Assembly (NCBI GenBank): GCA_030599175.1
Contig: JAUVON010000005.1
Location: 1-24,334 of the forward strand
Source of the DNA: Desulfobulbaceae bacterium
GTDB taxonomy: Bacteria > Desulfobacterota > Desulfobulbia > Desulfobulbales > Desulfocapsaceae
DNA length: 24,334 bases
Reading direction: 5' to 3'
The notes under the pieces were generated by a model. That model did no database searches. It was given only the letters and a program-made list of their open reading frames with translations, and had not been told where the DNA came from. Within the stretch, counting starts at the first letter, position 1; every line of letters begins with the position of its first letter. A program made the position numbers and the translations under genes. This document shows positions 16,824 to 24,334 of the stretch, one piece after another.

Positions 16824-17154
16824 CTCCCACCCATCTTAGTCGATCCGGCCAGCCTGTTGTCAACCTGGAAAGTAGTGTATCAGAAAGACAAAAGGGATTT
16901 CCTGCCCGACCGTTTCAAATCTATCTTTATTAACCGCTTCTTAAATTACTGCTTGAGTTTTTATACCCCCACCAATGAGGTGGCGGGCTAAACTGAAATC
17001 TTGACTTTTTTGCAAGAATTGTTTAGAAAAAGCGGCTCAGTTGTACTTTTTTGTCTTTATTTGTCCGGCAGGATTTTCCACCCGATTTACATCAGATCGA
17101 CGCCTTTATCCTCGCCTTCAGGCAATTTTCTTTTAATTTACTCAGGAGTAATGC
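16824..17154 (+). other. 331-base intergenic region before the glutamate synthase operon
   Basis: No credible gene. A GC-rich hairpin, CCCCCACC (16966-16973) with GGTGGCGGG (16979-16987), lies just before the promoter candidate at 17001-17029. It has no T-tract on either strand and is not a standard terminator. I looked for a sigma-54 type GG-N10-GC promoter, which would suit a nitrogen-assimilation operon, and did not find a convincing one. Confidence 0.7.
17001..17029 (+). promoter_or_regulatory. Candidate promoter of the glutamate synthase operon
   Basis: TTGACT (17001-17006), 17-base spacer, TAGAAA (17024-17029): five of six and four of six matches. Transcription would start near 17036, leaving a leader of about 120 bases before the ATG at 17155. 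Confidence 0.45.
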
Positions 17155-18294
17155 ATGTGTCGTTTAGCCCTGAAAACCTCCAATGAAACATTTTCTCCGT
17201 ATGAAGTTCTCACAGCAATGGAGGCCATGAAGGAAGGATATGATGGTTCAGGTCTTGGCCTGTTGCTTCGTGGCATTGAATTTGAGGATTTTAAATATAA
17301 CCCCAGATTTCCTATTCTATCTGGTATCGCGCATACAGAAAAAGCATGGCAGCACCTTTCAAGCTACATGGAAGACCGTGGCTACGAACTGAAATATGAT
17401 CATCGCTACCACATGGGTCCAAACCTTATTGAGGCTGAAGACCGCTTTCGATATTTTTTGCGTGCCTACCGTATGCCCGAAAGGTTCAGAGATAAAGGCA
17501 CGGAGGAAAGAGAAGAGGAGATGATGAAAACCCGTCTCGCTTTAAGAAAAATCGGAGAAGAGAACAATGATTTAACAATATTCTCCTTCTGGCCCGACGT
17601 TGTCATGATAAAGGAGGTTGGCTGGCCCATGCAGATCGGCGACGCCCTCTGTCTCCATGATGGTCAGATTAAATCCAGGGTCTGTATGGCCCAGGGAAGG
17701 CAAAATACAAATTACGGCATTAACCTCTATGCCTGCCATCCTTTCTTCATTCAGGGAATTGCCACAATGACTAATGGTGAAAATACCGCATTTGTTCCCA
17801 TTAAAGAATGGCTGCTTGGTAAAAAATTCCCCGGATATATCGGGTATCACAGTGACAGTGAAGTCTTTGCCCACATACTCCACTACACTCTCAAACAACT
17901 TAAACTTCCCCTTGAAGCATACAAACACATTATCACTCCACTCAGTACTACTGAACTGGAAAAACACCCTCAAGGCGACTTCCTGAAGGGATTACGGGAT
18001 GTTTGTAGACGGCTTATCATCGACGGCCCTAATGCAGTGATTGGTACTCTCCCTGATGAAACCTGTCTGCTGGTCATGGATCAGAAAAAACTCCGTCCGG
18101 CAATAGTCGGCGGTCATGAGGGTACATGGGCCATAGCTTCTGAAATTTGCGGCGTCGACGCCATGATTCCTGACCGTGATCCAACACTCGATTTTCAGCC
18201 AATGCGTGAACATACAGTAATCGTTCCCCCAGATAGAAAGGAATTGACAATATGGTCTCAACACGATCCATTTCCGTTACCCCAGGCAGCCTGA
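17155..18294 (+). CDS. Class II glutamine amidotransferase subunit of a split glutamate synthase
   Basis: Expected to hydrolyse glutamine and pass ammonia to the FMN synthase subunit encoded next. The sequence begins MCRLALKTS, so Cys2 becomes the N-terminal nucleophile after Met removal, the defining feature of Ntn-type amidotransferases. Further matches to stand-alone GATase_2 subunits (GlxB-like) are GYDGSGLGLLLRG and HNTNYGI-like NTNYGINLYACHPF. The segment GHEGTWAIASEICGVDAM lies near the C-terminus. At 379 aa it corresponds to the first domain of the single-chain GltB. A CAGGAG ribosome binding site lies 7 bases before the ATG. Its end overlaps the next gene by 43 bases, which suggests coupled translation and a stoichiometric complex. 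Cytoplasmic; no signal peptide. Confidence 0.88.
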   Translation: MCRLALKTSNETFSPYEVLTAMEAMKEGYDGSGLGLLLRGIEFEDFKYNPRFPILSGIAHTEKAWQHLSSYMEDRGYELKYDHRYHMGPNLIEAEDRFRYFLRAYRMPERFRDKGTEEREEEMMKTRLALRKIGEENNDLTIFSFWPDVVMIKEVGWPMQIGDALCLHDGQIKSRVCMAQGRQNTNYGINLYACHPFFIQGIATMTNGENTAFVPIKEWLLGKKFPGYIGYHSDSEVFAHILHYTLKQLKLPLEAYKHIITPLSTTELEKHPQGDFLKGLRDVCRRLIIDGPNAVIGTLPDETCLLVMDQKKLRPAIVGGHEGTWAIASEICGVDAMIPDRDPTLDFQPMREHTVIVPPDRKELTIWSQHDPFPLPQAA

Positions 18295-19892
18295 CTTACA
18301 GCGATTTACCCTGGATCATTGAACACCGTGAAGACAGGTGTACTCTCTGCGGGCAGTGCACATCAGTTTGCCCCAAAGAGGCGATCCATCTATCTCATAT
18401 GCGACAGCGTGTGCCCAAGCTTGATGTGTTCAGCAAAAAAAGAGGCAGCAACTACCGTAATTTCACCGGTATTCGGCAGCGGACGACTATGGCCAACAGT
18501 TGTATAGGGTGCGGTATGTGCTCCATGGTCTGCCCCAATGATGCTATTATTGCTGTCCCCGGGACAAATGAGAACCGTACACTGTTTTTCGAAAATCAGA
18601 AAGGTGAGCCCAACAAACGTGGCGGACGTAGAAACGTGCAGGGAACGACCCTTCTTGACCGCATCATGTTCAACCGGATCTCCATGCTGACAGACCCCGC
18701 CCTTGATGCCGGCAGACATGAGTTTTCCTTAACAACCACCCTCGGCCGGGTACTCTCACCTGAAGTTTTTCTGGATCGTAAGATAAACGGCGGATGGATT
18801 CCCCCCACAAGGGAAATCTTCCCTTTTGTTATCGGCTCCATGTCCTTTGGCGCCCTCTCGCCAAATATGTGGCTTGGTCTGCTCCAGGGCGTTGCCTACT
18901 GTAATGAAGTGCTGGGAATCCCTGTAGTCATGTGCACCGGGGAAGGGGGCTGCCCTCCATGGGTTTTAAGAAGTCCCTATCTCAAATATATCATCCTCCA
19001 GATAGCTTCCGGATATTTCGGCTGGGACGAAATTATCCGCGCCATTCCTGAAATGCAGTGCGACCCTGCAGCCATTGAAATCAAATATGGCCAGGGTGCA
19101 AAACCCGGCGACGGCGGTCTTCTCATGTGGTACAAGGTGTCCAAGCTCATCGCACGACTGCGTGGAGTCCCGGAAGGAGTCGATCTGCCGTCTCCCCCTG
19201 TCCACCAGACTCTTTATTCCATCGAAGAAAGTGTAATGAAAATGATCCAGACACTTTCCACAGCCTTCAATCATAAGGTTCCGGTATACCCTAAGATTTC
19301 TGCATCGACATCGGCAAAATCAGTTTTGAATAATCTTGTACGTAATCCTTATGCTGCCGGGCTTATGATAGATGGTATAGATGGTGGAACAGGTGCTGCA
19401 TATAACGTTTCTCTGGATGCAACCGGACACCCTGTAGCCTCATGTATTCGTGAATGCTATCTGGATCTCGCGGCCCAGGGTATGCAGAACGAAATACCTA
19501 TTTTTGCAGCCGGCGGTATAGGCAAGAACGGCAATGTTGCCCAAAACGGTATGGCTCTGATCATGCTCGGGGCCTCCGGAGTTCATATTGGAAAATATAT
19601 CATGCAGGCTACAGCCGGATGCCTTGGTAACGAGAAGAATCGCTGCAATGTCTGCAATGTCGGCATCTGCCCTAAAGGTATCACCAGCCAGAACCCCAAA
19701 CTGTACAGAAGACTTGATCCAGATCTGGTAGCTGAGAGAGTTGCCGACACATTCATGTCCATCAAGACCGAAGTAAAGAAAATAATGGCACCTCTGGGAA
19801 GATCCCAGAGTTTACCCATTGGTATGGCTGATGCCCTTGGGATTGCCGATAAAGATGCCGCAGAAAGGCTTGAGATCAAATACGTCTGCTGA
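18252..19892 (+). CDS. Glutamate synthase FMN/Fe-S subunit with N-terminal double [4Fe-4S] ferredoxin domain
   Basis: Expected to make glutamate from 2-oxoglutarate and ammonia on FMN. Two ferredoxin motifs lie at the N-terminus: C30, C33, C36, C40 and C84, C87, C90, C94, each followed by Pro. The FMN synthase barrel spans roughly residues 150-500 and shows FVIGSMSFGALSPN, TGEGGCPPW, EIKYGQGAKPGDGG and IDGIDGGTGAAYNVS. GCLGNEKNRCNVCNVGICP (C457, C465, C468, C473) is the likely cluster site. Here C468 and C473 align with the last two [3Fe-4S] ligands of bacterial GltB, but the first interval is longer and an extra Cys is present. At 546 aa it resembles archaeal-type stand-alone glutamate synthases. 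It starts inside the upstream amidotransferase gene, with AAGGA 9 bases before the ATG. Confidence 0.9.
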   Translation: MVSTRSISVTPGSLTYSDLPWIIEHREDRCTLCGQCTSVCPKEAIHLSHMRQRVPKLDVFSKKRGSNYRNFTGIRQRTTMANSCIGCGMCSMVCPNDAIIAVPGTNENRTLFFENQKGEPNKRGGRRNVQGTTLLDRIMFNRISMLTDPALDAGRHEFSLTTTLGRVLSPEVFLDRKINGGWIPPTREIFPFVIGSMSFGALSPNMWLGLLQGVAYCNEVLGIPVVMCTGEGGCPPWVLRSPYLKYIILQIASGYFGWDEIIRAIPEMQCDPAAIEIKYGQGAKPGDGGLLMWYKVSKLIARLRGVPEGVDLPSPPVHQTLYSIEESVMKMIQTLSTAFNHKVPVYPKISASTSAKSVLNNLVRNPYAAGLMIDGIDGGTGAAYNVSLDATGHPVASCIRECYLDLAAQGMQNEIPIFAAGGIGKNGNVAQNGMALIMLGASGVHIGKYIMQATAGCLGNEKNRCNVCNVGICPKGITSQNPKLYRRLDPDLVAERVADTFMSIKTEVKKIMAPLGRSQSLPIGMADALGIADKDAAERLEIKYVC

Positions 19893-19963
19893 TCCAGTAC
19901 TATACAATAAAAATGGACGAAAAATCGATAATGGTTTTTCCCATCTGATAGAAGGAGTTTGCA

Positions 19964-22321
19964 GTGACTACTACTGTTGTAAAAGGTCTCAATGAAAACG
20001 GCATACGGGTCAACTCAATGGACTTTGAGAAGCTGGTACGCCAATCTGCGAAATCATCACCAGATCTTATTCTGGAATCCTATGGTCAGCATAATATCGG
20101 TATAAGGCTGGAGCGGGAAGGTGGGCTAAACCTGACAGTCAAAGGCCCTTCAGGGCAGCGACTCGGCTGCATGGGGATGCCTGGGACAGTAATTACCTGT
20201 GAGGGAGCTACCTCCGATGATGTAGGTTATCTCAATATCGGCGCCGAGATTACTGTTTTGGGTGACGCCACCAACGGCGCCTGCAATGCCATGGCAAACG
20301 GCAAGGTTTTTATTGCAGGATCCATCGGTGCCCGTGGTCTGACCATGACCAAATGGAATCCGAATTATGAGAAACCTGAACTTTGGGTTCTTGGTTCAAC
20401 CGGCGACTCCTTTGCGGAGTTTAATTGCGGAGGAATTGGTATTGTCTGCGGGATAGACCCAAAAAACCCGGATAATGTTCTTGGATATCGCCCCTGTGTA
20501 GGCATGGTTGGCGGAACCATTTATTTTCGCGGGGATATAGATAACTCCTTTCCTGAAACCAATGCCAAACTTACCGACCCTGACGACAGCCAGTGGCAAT
20601 GGCTACAGGAAAACCTGGCTGGCTTTCTGAAAAGGATTAATCGCCCGGATCTCCTCAAATCACTGAACGTCAGAGAAGAGTGGCATATGCTGCTTACAGT
20701 CACCCCTCAGGAGAGGGCGTTGATGTGGTCGGGACCCATGCCGATGGCAGAGTTCCGCAACAATCACTGGAACAAGGCATTTGGTGGAGACCCTCTTAGA
20801 GATCTTGCACCGGGGCTTGACCGCTCATTGATTGACACTATTGTCACCGGAGAATTTCGCCGCAAAAAACCTTACTGGGCAAACTGTGAATCTGCAGCAC
20901 CCTGTACTTATTACTGTCCCATACATATTCCCACTGTTGACAGGTTGCGTCTAATCCGTGAGGGCCGCATAGATGAGGCATATGAAATGCTTCTTCGCTA
21001 CACCCCACTGCCCGCCTCGGTCTGCGGCGCAGTATGTCCTAATCTCTGCATGGACAATTGTTCCAGACAAGGTGTTGATGATTCCATTGATGTGCAGGTT
21101 CTCGGTCAATCAGTGAACAGCATCAAAGCTCCTGTACCGACAGACCCGCTCGGCAAAAAAGTTGCCATTATCGGCGGAGGTCCAGCAGGTATGAATGTTG
21201 CCTGGCAACTGGCGCTTAATGGAATTCAGGCAGACATCTTTGAGCAGGACAGCCAGATAGGTGGAAAACTAGCACAGGTCATTCCCTGGGAACGTCTTTC
21301 CCAGGCAATTTGGGATCAGGAAATAAAACGTTTTTTAGATACACCAAACATCAACATCAATCTGGACGTTGCAATGACCACTGAGAAGTTCACCGAACTC
21401 CAGAAAGAATATGACTATGTTGTAATTGCAGTAGGCACCCATGAACCACGCAGAATCCCTTTTCCCGGAAATGACAAGGTCATCACCGCACTCGATTTCC
21501 TCAAAGCCGCCAAAAGTGATTCTCCCATGGAGGTGGGTAAAGAAGTGATAGTCATCGGCGCCGGTAATGTGGGTTGTGATGTCGCCTGTGAGGCTTACCG
21601 GCTTGGCGCAGAAAAAGTTACGCTGATAGACATCCAGAAACCGCTTGCCTTTGGCCAGGAAAAAGAGGCTGCAGAAGCACTGGGTGCACAGTTCAGATGG
21701 CCTGTAATTACAGAAAAAGTCACCGACGAAGGCCTTCTCACCAAGGATGGTGATTTGATCCCTGCCCAGACAGTTATCATTTCAATCGGTGATGTCCCTG
21801 CTCTCTCCTTCTTACCAGAAACTGTTGAAACTATTACCGTAGGCGGAGCTTCCTGGATAACCACCGACAAGGCCCATGTAACCTCAAGTGATAAAGTTCT
21901 TGCTGTCGGAGATGTAGAAAAACCCGGCCTTGCCACCAATGCCCTTGGAGCTGGTAAAACTGCCGCCGAATATATTGTAGCAGCCTGTAAAGGTATTGAC
22001 TGGAAGCCGTTTGAAAAAGAGGTGATCCCACAGCTGGCATTGACCATCACCCACTATGTACCTGAAGAAATTGGTACCACGGAACAAAACCAGGCAGACC
22101 GCTGCCTCTCATGTGCTGCCTGCCGGGACTGCCATCTCTGTGAGACAATCTGCCCCACCGGGGCTATCAGTCGCCGTGATCTCGAATCCAACTTCCTGCA
22201 AAGTGGTCAGCCTGGCTCTGAAAACAGTTATGAATATATCTCGGATGATACAAAATGTATCGCCTGCGGTTTTTGTGCAGATACCTGTCCCTGCGGTATC
22301 TGGACCATGAATGCTTTTTAG
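19964..22321 (+). CDS. GXGXG-domain / GltD-like FAD-NAD(P)H oxidoreductase fusion with C-terminal ferredoxin domain
   Basis: Residues 1 to about 245 match the GXGXG beta-helix that closes single-chain GltB (SGQRLGCMGMPGTV, GYLNIGAEITVLGDATNGAC, then GGTIYFRG). Residues ~300-385 form the GltD-type cysteine-rich domain (C308, C314, C318, C354, C358, C362, C366). An FAD Rossmann site follows at KVAIIGGGPAGMN (G404-G409), an NAD(P)H site at VIVIGAGNVGCDVA (G532-G537) and the flavoprotein signature AVGDVEKPG. The C-terminus has two [4Fe-4S] motifs, C720/C723/C726/C730 and C765/C768/C771/C775. It likely feeds electrons from NAD(P)H or ferredoxin to the FMN subunit. At 785 aa it joins two parts usually on separate chains. 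It starts at GTG (19964) with AAGGAG upstream, 71 bases after the FMN subunit. Confidence 0.88.
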   Translation: MTTTVVKGLNENGIRVNSMDFEKLVRQSAKSSPDLILESYGQHNIGIRLEREGGLNLTVKGPSGQRLGCMGMPGTVITCEGATSDDVGYLNIGAEITVLGDATNGACNAMANGKVFIAGSIGARGLTMTKWNPNYEKPELWVLGSTGDSFAEFNCGGIGIVCGIDPKNPDNVLGYRPCVGMVGGTIYFRGDIDNSFPETNAKLTDPDDSQWQWLQENLAGFLKRINRPDLLKSLNVREEWHMLLTVTPQERALMWSGPMPMAEFRNNHWNKAFGGDPLRDLAPGLDRSLIDTIVTGEFRRKKPYWANCESAAPCTYYCPIHIPTVDRLRLIREGRIDEAYEMLLRYTPLPASVCGAVCPNLCMDNCSRQGVDDSIDVQVLGQSVNSIKAPVPTDPLGKKVAIIGGGPAGMNVAWQLALNGIQADIFEQDSQIGGKLAQVIPWERLSQAIWDQEIKRFLDTPNININLDVAMTTEKFTELQKEYDYVVIAVGTHEPRRIPFPGNDKVITALDFLKAAKSDSPMEVGKEVIVIGAGNVGCDVACEAYRLGAEKVTLIDIQKPLAFGQEKEAAEALGAQFRWPVITEKVTDEGLLTKDGDLIPAQTVIISIGDVPALSFLPETVETITVGGASWITTDKAHVTSSDKVLAVGDVEKPGLATNALGAGKTAAEYIVAACKGIDWKPFEKEVIPQLALTITHYVPEEIGTTEQNQADRCLSCAACRDCHLCETICPTGAISRRDLESNFLQSGQPGSENSYEYISDDTKCIACGFCADTCPCGIWTMNAF

Positions 22322-22335
22322 TAAGCGTTTCAACT

Positions 22336-24334
22336 ATGGATGACCCTTTAAGAAAAATCCTCAAACCGATTAAGGAAGTTCAAAATATACGTGGTATTGA
22401 GCTTCCCATAGGCCTTGAGTTCCTTCAACTCATTGTAACCGGACCGCCGGGGGCCGGCAAGTCACACTATATTGAACAGATCCGCGGCTGGCCGAATGAG
22501 GGCTATCTTGATCTGACCAAAAAGGGGTGGTGGAAAGATCAGACTCTTCTTTACAGACCCCGGGAAGTTCACCTCGCACTACCCTTTAAAAATTTTCCTG
22601 AAGCATTAACTGTATTTGATAAAGAATGGCTTGAAGCATCTCCTCCGCCTGTACTTGAACTGACACGAATAAGGATACCACCCGATAAAGAATTATTTTT
22701 TCAATCCAACTGGAAAAATCGTTATATCTTCGAATTTCTCATCCCTGATTCTTCAACCATCTTTACACAACGGCAACATCGTCGGAACGAAGGCTACTTC
22801 CCGGTTGATGAAAACTTGTCAATGGAAATGGTTAAGCAACAGACCGCAGTCTATCAGGAAGTCGCACTCTATCTGCACCGTGCCGGACTCAACGTCTATA
22901 TTCGCCAGGGACTGACAAGTCCACCCAGAAGGATTGCTGAAAAAGGCATATCCAATGTTCCTCACTGGGCTTTCAATATAAAGCATGGCAGACCCAGTCT
23001 AAAAAATCTTGCAGGATGGAAATGGCTTTTTCTCCGTCGCTACCCCATCCACTGGCTAACAATTACCCATGAAGAGCAGGAAATTAAAGGATCATGCAGA
23101 ATCGCCCACGACGGCAAAACATTTGAGCTCATTCTTGGATCTGCGAGACTGCGTTTTCATCCGGAAATTCCACTTGGAGTGAAAAAAAAGTCTCTCAAAA
23201 AAAACTGGATTATCAATACTGAGGAGGCCTGTTCAACCAAACAGATTAGCGGATTTGCCAGGATACGTCTGGGGGAAACAGTTATCATCGGCAGAGGAAA
23301 CCAGGAATACAGCGACCTCTTTCATTTTTCTAAAAGTGTGTTCAAACGCCATGTCAGCATCACCAACAGAAAGGGAGATCTTGTCATAACGCCCCTGGAC
23401 ATTGATGCAAAGGTGAAAATTGTCCGAATTGACAATCTTGATTACCGTGAACGCATGCAGTCAAGCAGATATCATTCATTGCTTAGACTCCGCAAGTTAT
23501 TTGGCGGATCTATCCACATCCTTCCCGAAGATGGCGCTTTACAACTACTGAAAAAAGTTAATGCTGTTCTTTTGGATAACCCCAACCGCCCCAACAACCG
23601 CCATGGCAGAGCTGGAGGATTAGTCGAGCTTTCCGAAAAAACAACCGCCATTATTGTTGGAGATCTCCATGCACAGGTAGATAATCTACTGAAGATTCTC
23701 ACAGAAAACTGCCTCTTTGACTGTCTCAGACTGAAAACAGCCACTCTCATAATCCTTGGAGATGCTGTGCATTCGGAAGAAGCGAATGAAATGGAAAATT
23801 TTGACAGTTCAATCCTGATGATGGATTTGCTCTTCCAGCTCAAATTACAATTTCCATCCAATTTCTACTATATAAGAGGAAACCACGATAGTTTTTCCCC
23901 TACCGTAAGCAAAAGCGGCATCCCCCAGGGGGCACTGCTGAAACAGGAGCTCCTTGAACTTCGTGGTTATGAGTATGTCAATGAGATGGAAAAATTCTAT
24001 TCCTCCCTTCCCCTGGTTGTTATTTCAAAACACTTTTTCTCCTGCCACGCCGGCCCACCTCGAAAGAAAATCACCAAAAAAGACCTCATTAACATTGAGG
24101 ATAACCCGAACCTGGCCGATGAACTGATTACCACCAGACTTCAGCGCCCCCATTATCTGAAAGGGTATTCCAAGGGTGATGTCAAAAAATTTCGGAAAAG
24201 CCTTAATTTACCGAAAAAAATAGCTCTTATCGTCGGTCATACTCCTCTTGACCCCTTTGGCAGCGTCTGGAAAAATGTAGGTACCATTAAAAACCACCAT
24301 ATTATCTATTCCGCCCATATAGAAGGGCCAAGTA
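22336..24334 (+). CDS. P-loop / FHA-like / PPP-phosphatase multidomain protein (partial, C-terminus off the window)
   Basis: The frame from the ATG at 22336 stays open for 666 codons to the window edge. I do not recognise the full architecture as a named family. The N-terminus has a Walker A motif, IVTGPPGAGKSHYIEQI (G36-S43), in a domain of about 200 aa that could be a nucleotide kinase or NTPase. A central segment (about 305-365) has FHA-like features: VIIGRGN (G319-R320), SVFKRHVSITN (R338, H339) and GDLVITPL. The C-terminal domain has the PPP metallophosphatase pattern: VGDLHAQ (D443, H445), ILGDAVHSE (D476), IRGNHDS (N516, H517), SCHAGPP (H571) and VGHTP (H635). The usual GDxHG and GDxxDRG are variant here. 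There is no signal peptide. It starts 14 bases after the glutamate synthase flavoprotein, without a clear ribosome binding site, so it is probably co-transcribed. Phosphatase confidence is high, P-loop high, FHA moderate. Confidence 0.8.
   Translation, partial: MDDPLRKILKPIKEVQNIRGIELPIGLEFLQLIVTGPPGAGKSHYIEQIRGWPNEGYLDLTKKGWWKDQTLLYRPREVHLALPFKNFPEALTVFDKEWLEASPPPVLELTRIRIPPDKELFFQSNWKNRYIFEFLIPDSSTIFTQRQHRRNEGYFPVDENLSMEMVKQQTAVYQEVALYLHRAGLNVYIRQGLTSPPRRIAEKGISNVPHWAFNIKHGRPSLKNLAGWKWLFLRRYPIHWLTITHEEQEIKGSCRIAHDGKTFELILGSARLRFHPEIPLGVKKKSLKKNWIINTEEACSTKQISGFARIRLGETVIIGRGNQEYSDLFHFSKSVFKRHVSITNRKGDLVITPLDIDAKVKIVRIDNLDYRERMQSSRYHSLLRLRKLFGGSIHILPEDGALQLLKKVNAVLLDNPNRPNNRHGRAGGLVELSEKTTAIIVGDLHAQVDNLLKILTENCLFDCLRLKTATLIILGDAVHSEEANEMENFDSSILMMDLLFQLKLQFPSNFYYIRGNHDSFSPTVSKSGIPQGALLKQELLELRGYEYVNEMEKFYSSLPLVVISKHFFSCHAGPPRKKITKKDLINIEDNPNLADELITTRLQRPHYLKGYSKGDVKKFRKSLNLPKKIALIVGHTPLDPFGSVWKNVGTIKNHHIIYSAHIEGPS

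Noticed and set aside
16966..16987. GC-rich hairpin after the second tatA as a terminator
   Set aside because: No T-tract follows on either strand; noted only as an unassigned hairpin in the intergenic entry.
16824..17154. Sigma-54 promoter or NtrC sites before the glutamate synthase operon
   Set aside because: No convincing GG-N10-GC element was found by eye; a sigma-70-like promoter fits better.

Overview
The window looks like core chromosome from a Desulfobacterota-type anaerobe, most likely related to Desulfobulbales. This placement is an inference from gene order and protein flavour (a split, ferredoxin-rich glutamate synthase and tandem tatA genes), not from a search. GC content is moderate. 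No tRNA, rRNA, CRISPR array, prophage or transposase gene was seen.

Region 1 (1-11108, all minus strand) is a translation and RNA-metabolism cluster. In transcription order it reads rimP, nusA, rnpM/ylxR, infB, rbfA, nrnA, truB, rpsO, pnp, dut and a WalJ/YycJ-type metallo-hydrolase that runs off the left edge. It covers 30S maturation (RimP, RbfA), initiation (IF-2), transcription elongation and termination (NusA), rRNA and tRNA modification (TruB) and RNA turnover (NrnA, PNPase, and the RNase P modulator RnpM). Intrinsic terminators follow rpsO and pnp. The rpsO-pnp interval also holds a long imperfect palindrome that is either an autoregulatory pnp leader or a small palindromic repeat element. 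A third intrinsic terminator lies upstream of rimP with no gene before it, which suggests attenuation or a small RNA.

Region 2 (11109-11774) is a divergent intergenic region between rimP and topB. It carries a good plus-strand promoter, a strong hairpin just before topB and several short repeats.

Region 3 (11775-16823, plus strand) holds topB (topoisomerase III with a duplicated C-terminal repeat domain), rsfS (ribosome silencing factor), thrC (threonine synthase, with its own good promoter) and two adjacent tatA-type twin-arginine translocase genes.

Region 4 (16824-24334, plus strand) is an operon for a non-canonical, three-gene glutamate synthase. The parts are a class II glutamine amidotransferase, an FMN/Fe-S synthase subunit with an N-terminal double ferredoxin domain, and a fusion of the GXGXG domain with a GltD-like FAD/NAD(P)H oxidoreductase that ends in another double ferredoxin domain. 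Fourteen bases downstream starts a large protein, cut by the window edge, with an N-terminal P-loop, a central FHA-like segment and a C-terminal PPP-family phosphatase domain. I do not recognise this combination as a named family. It is the most interesting item here, both for its architecture and for its position behind glutamate synthase.
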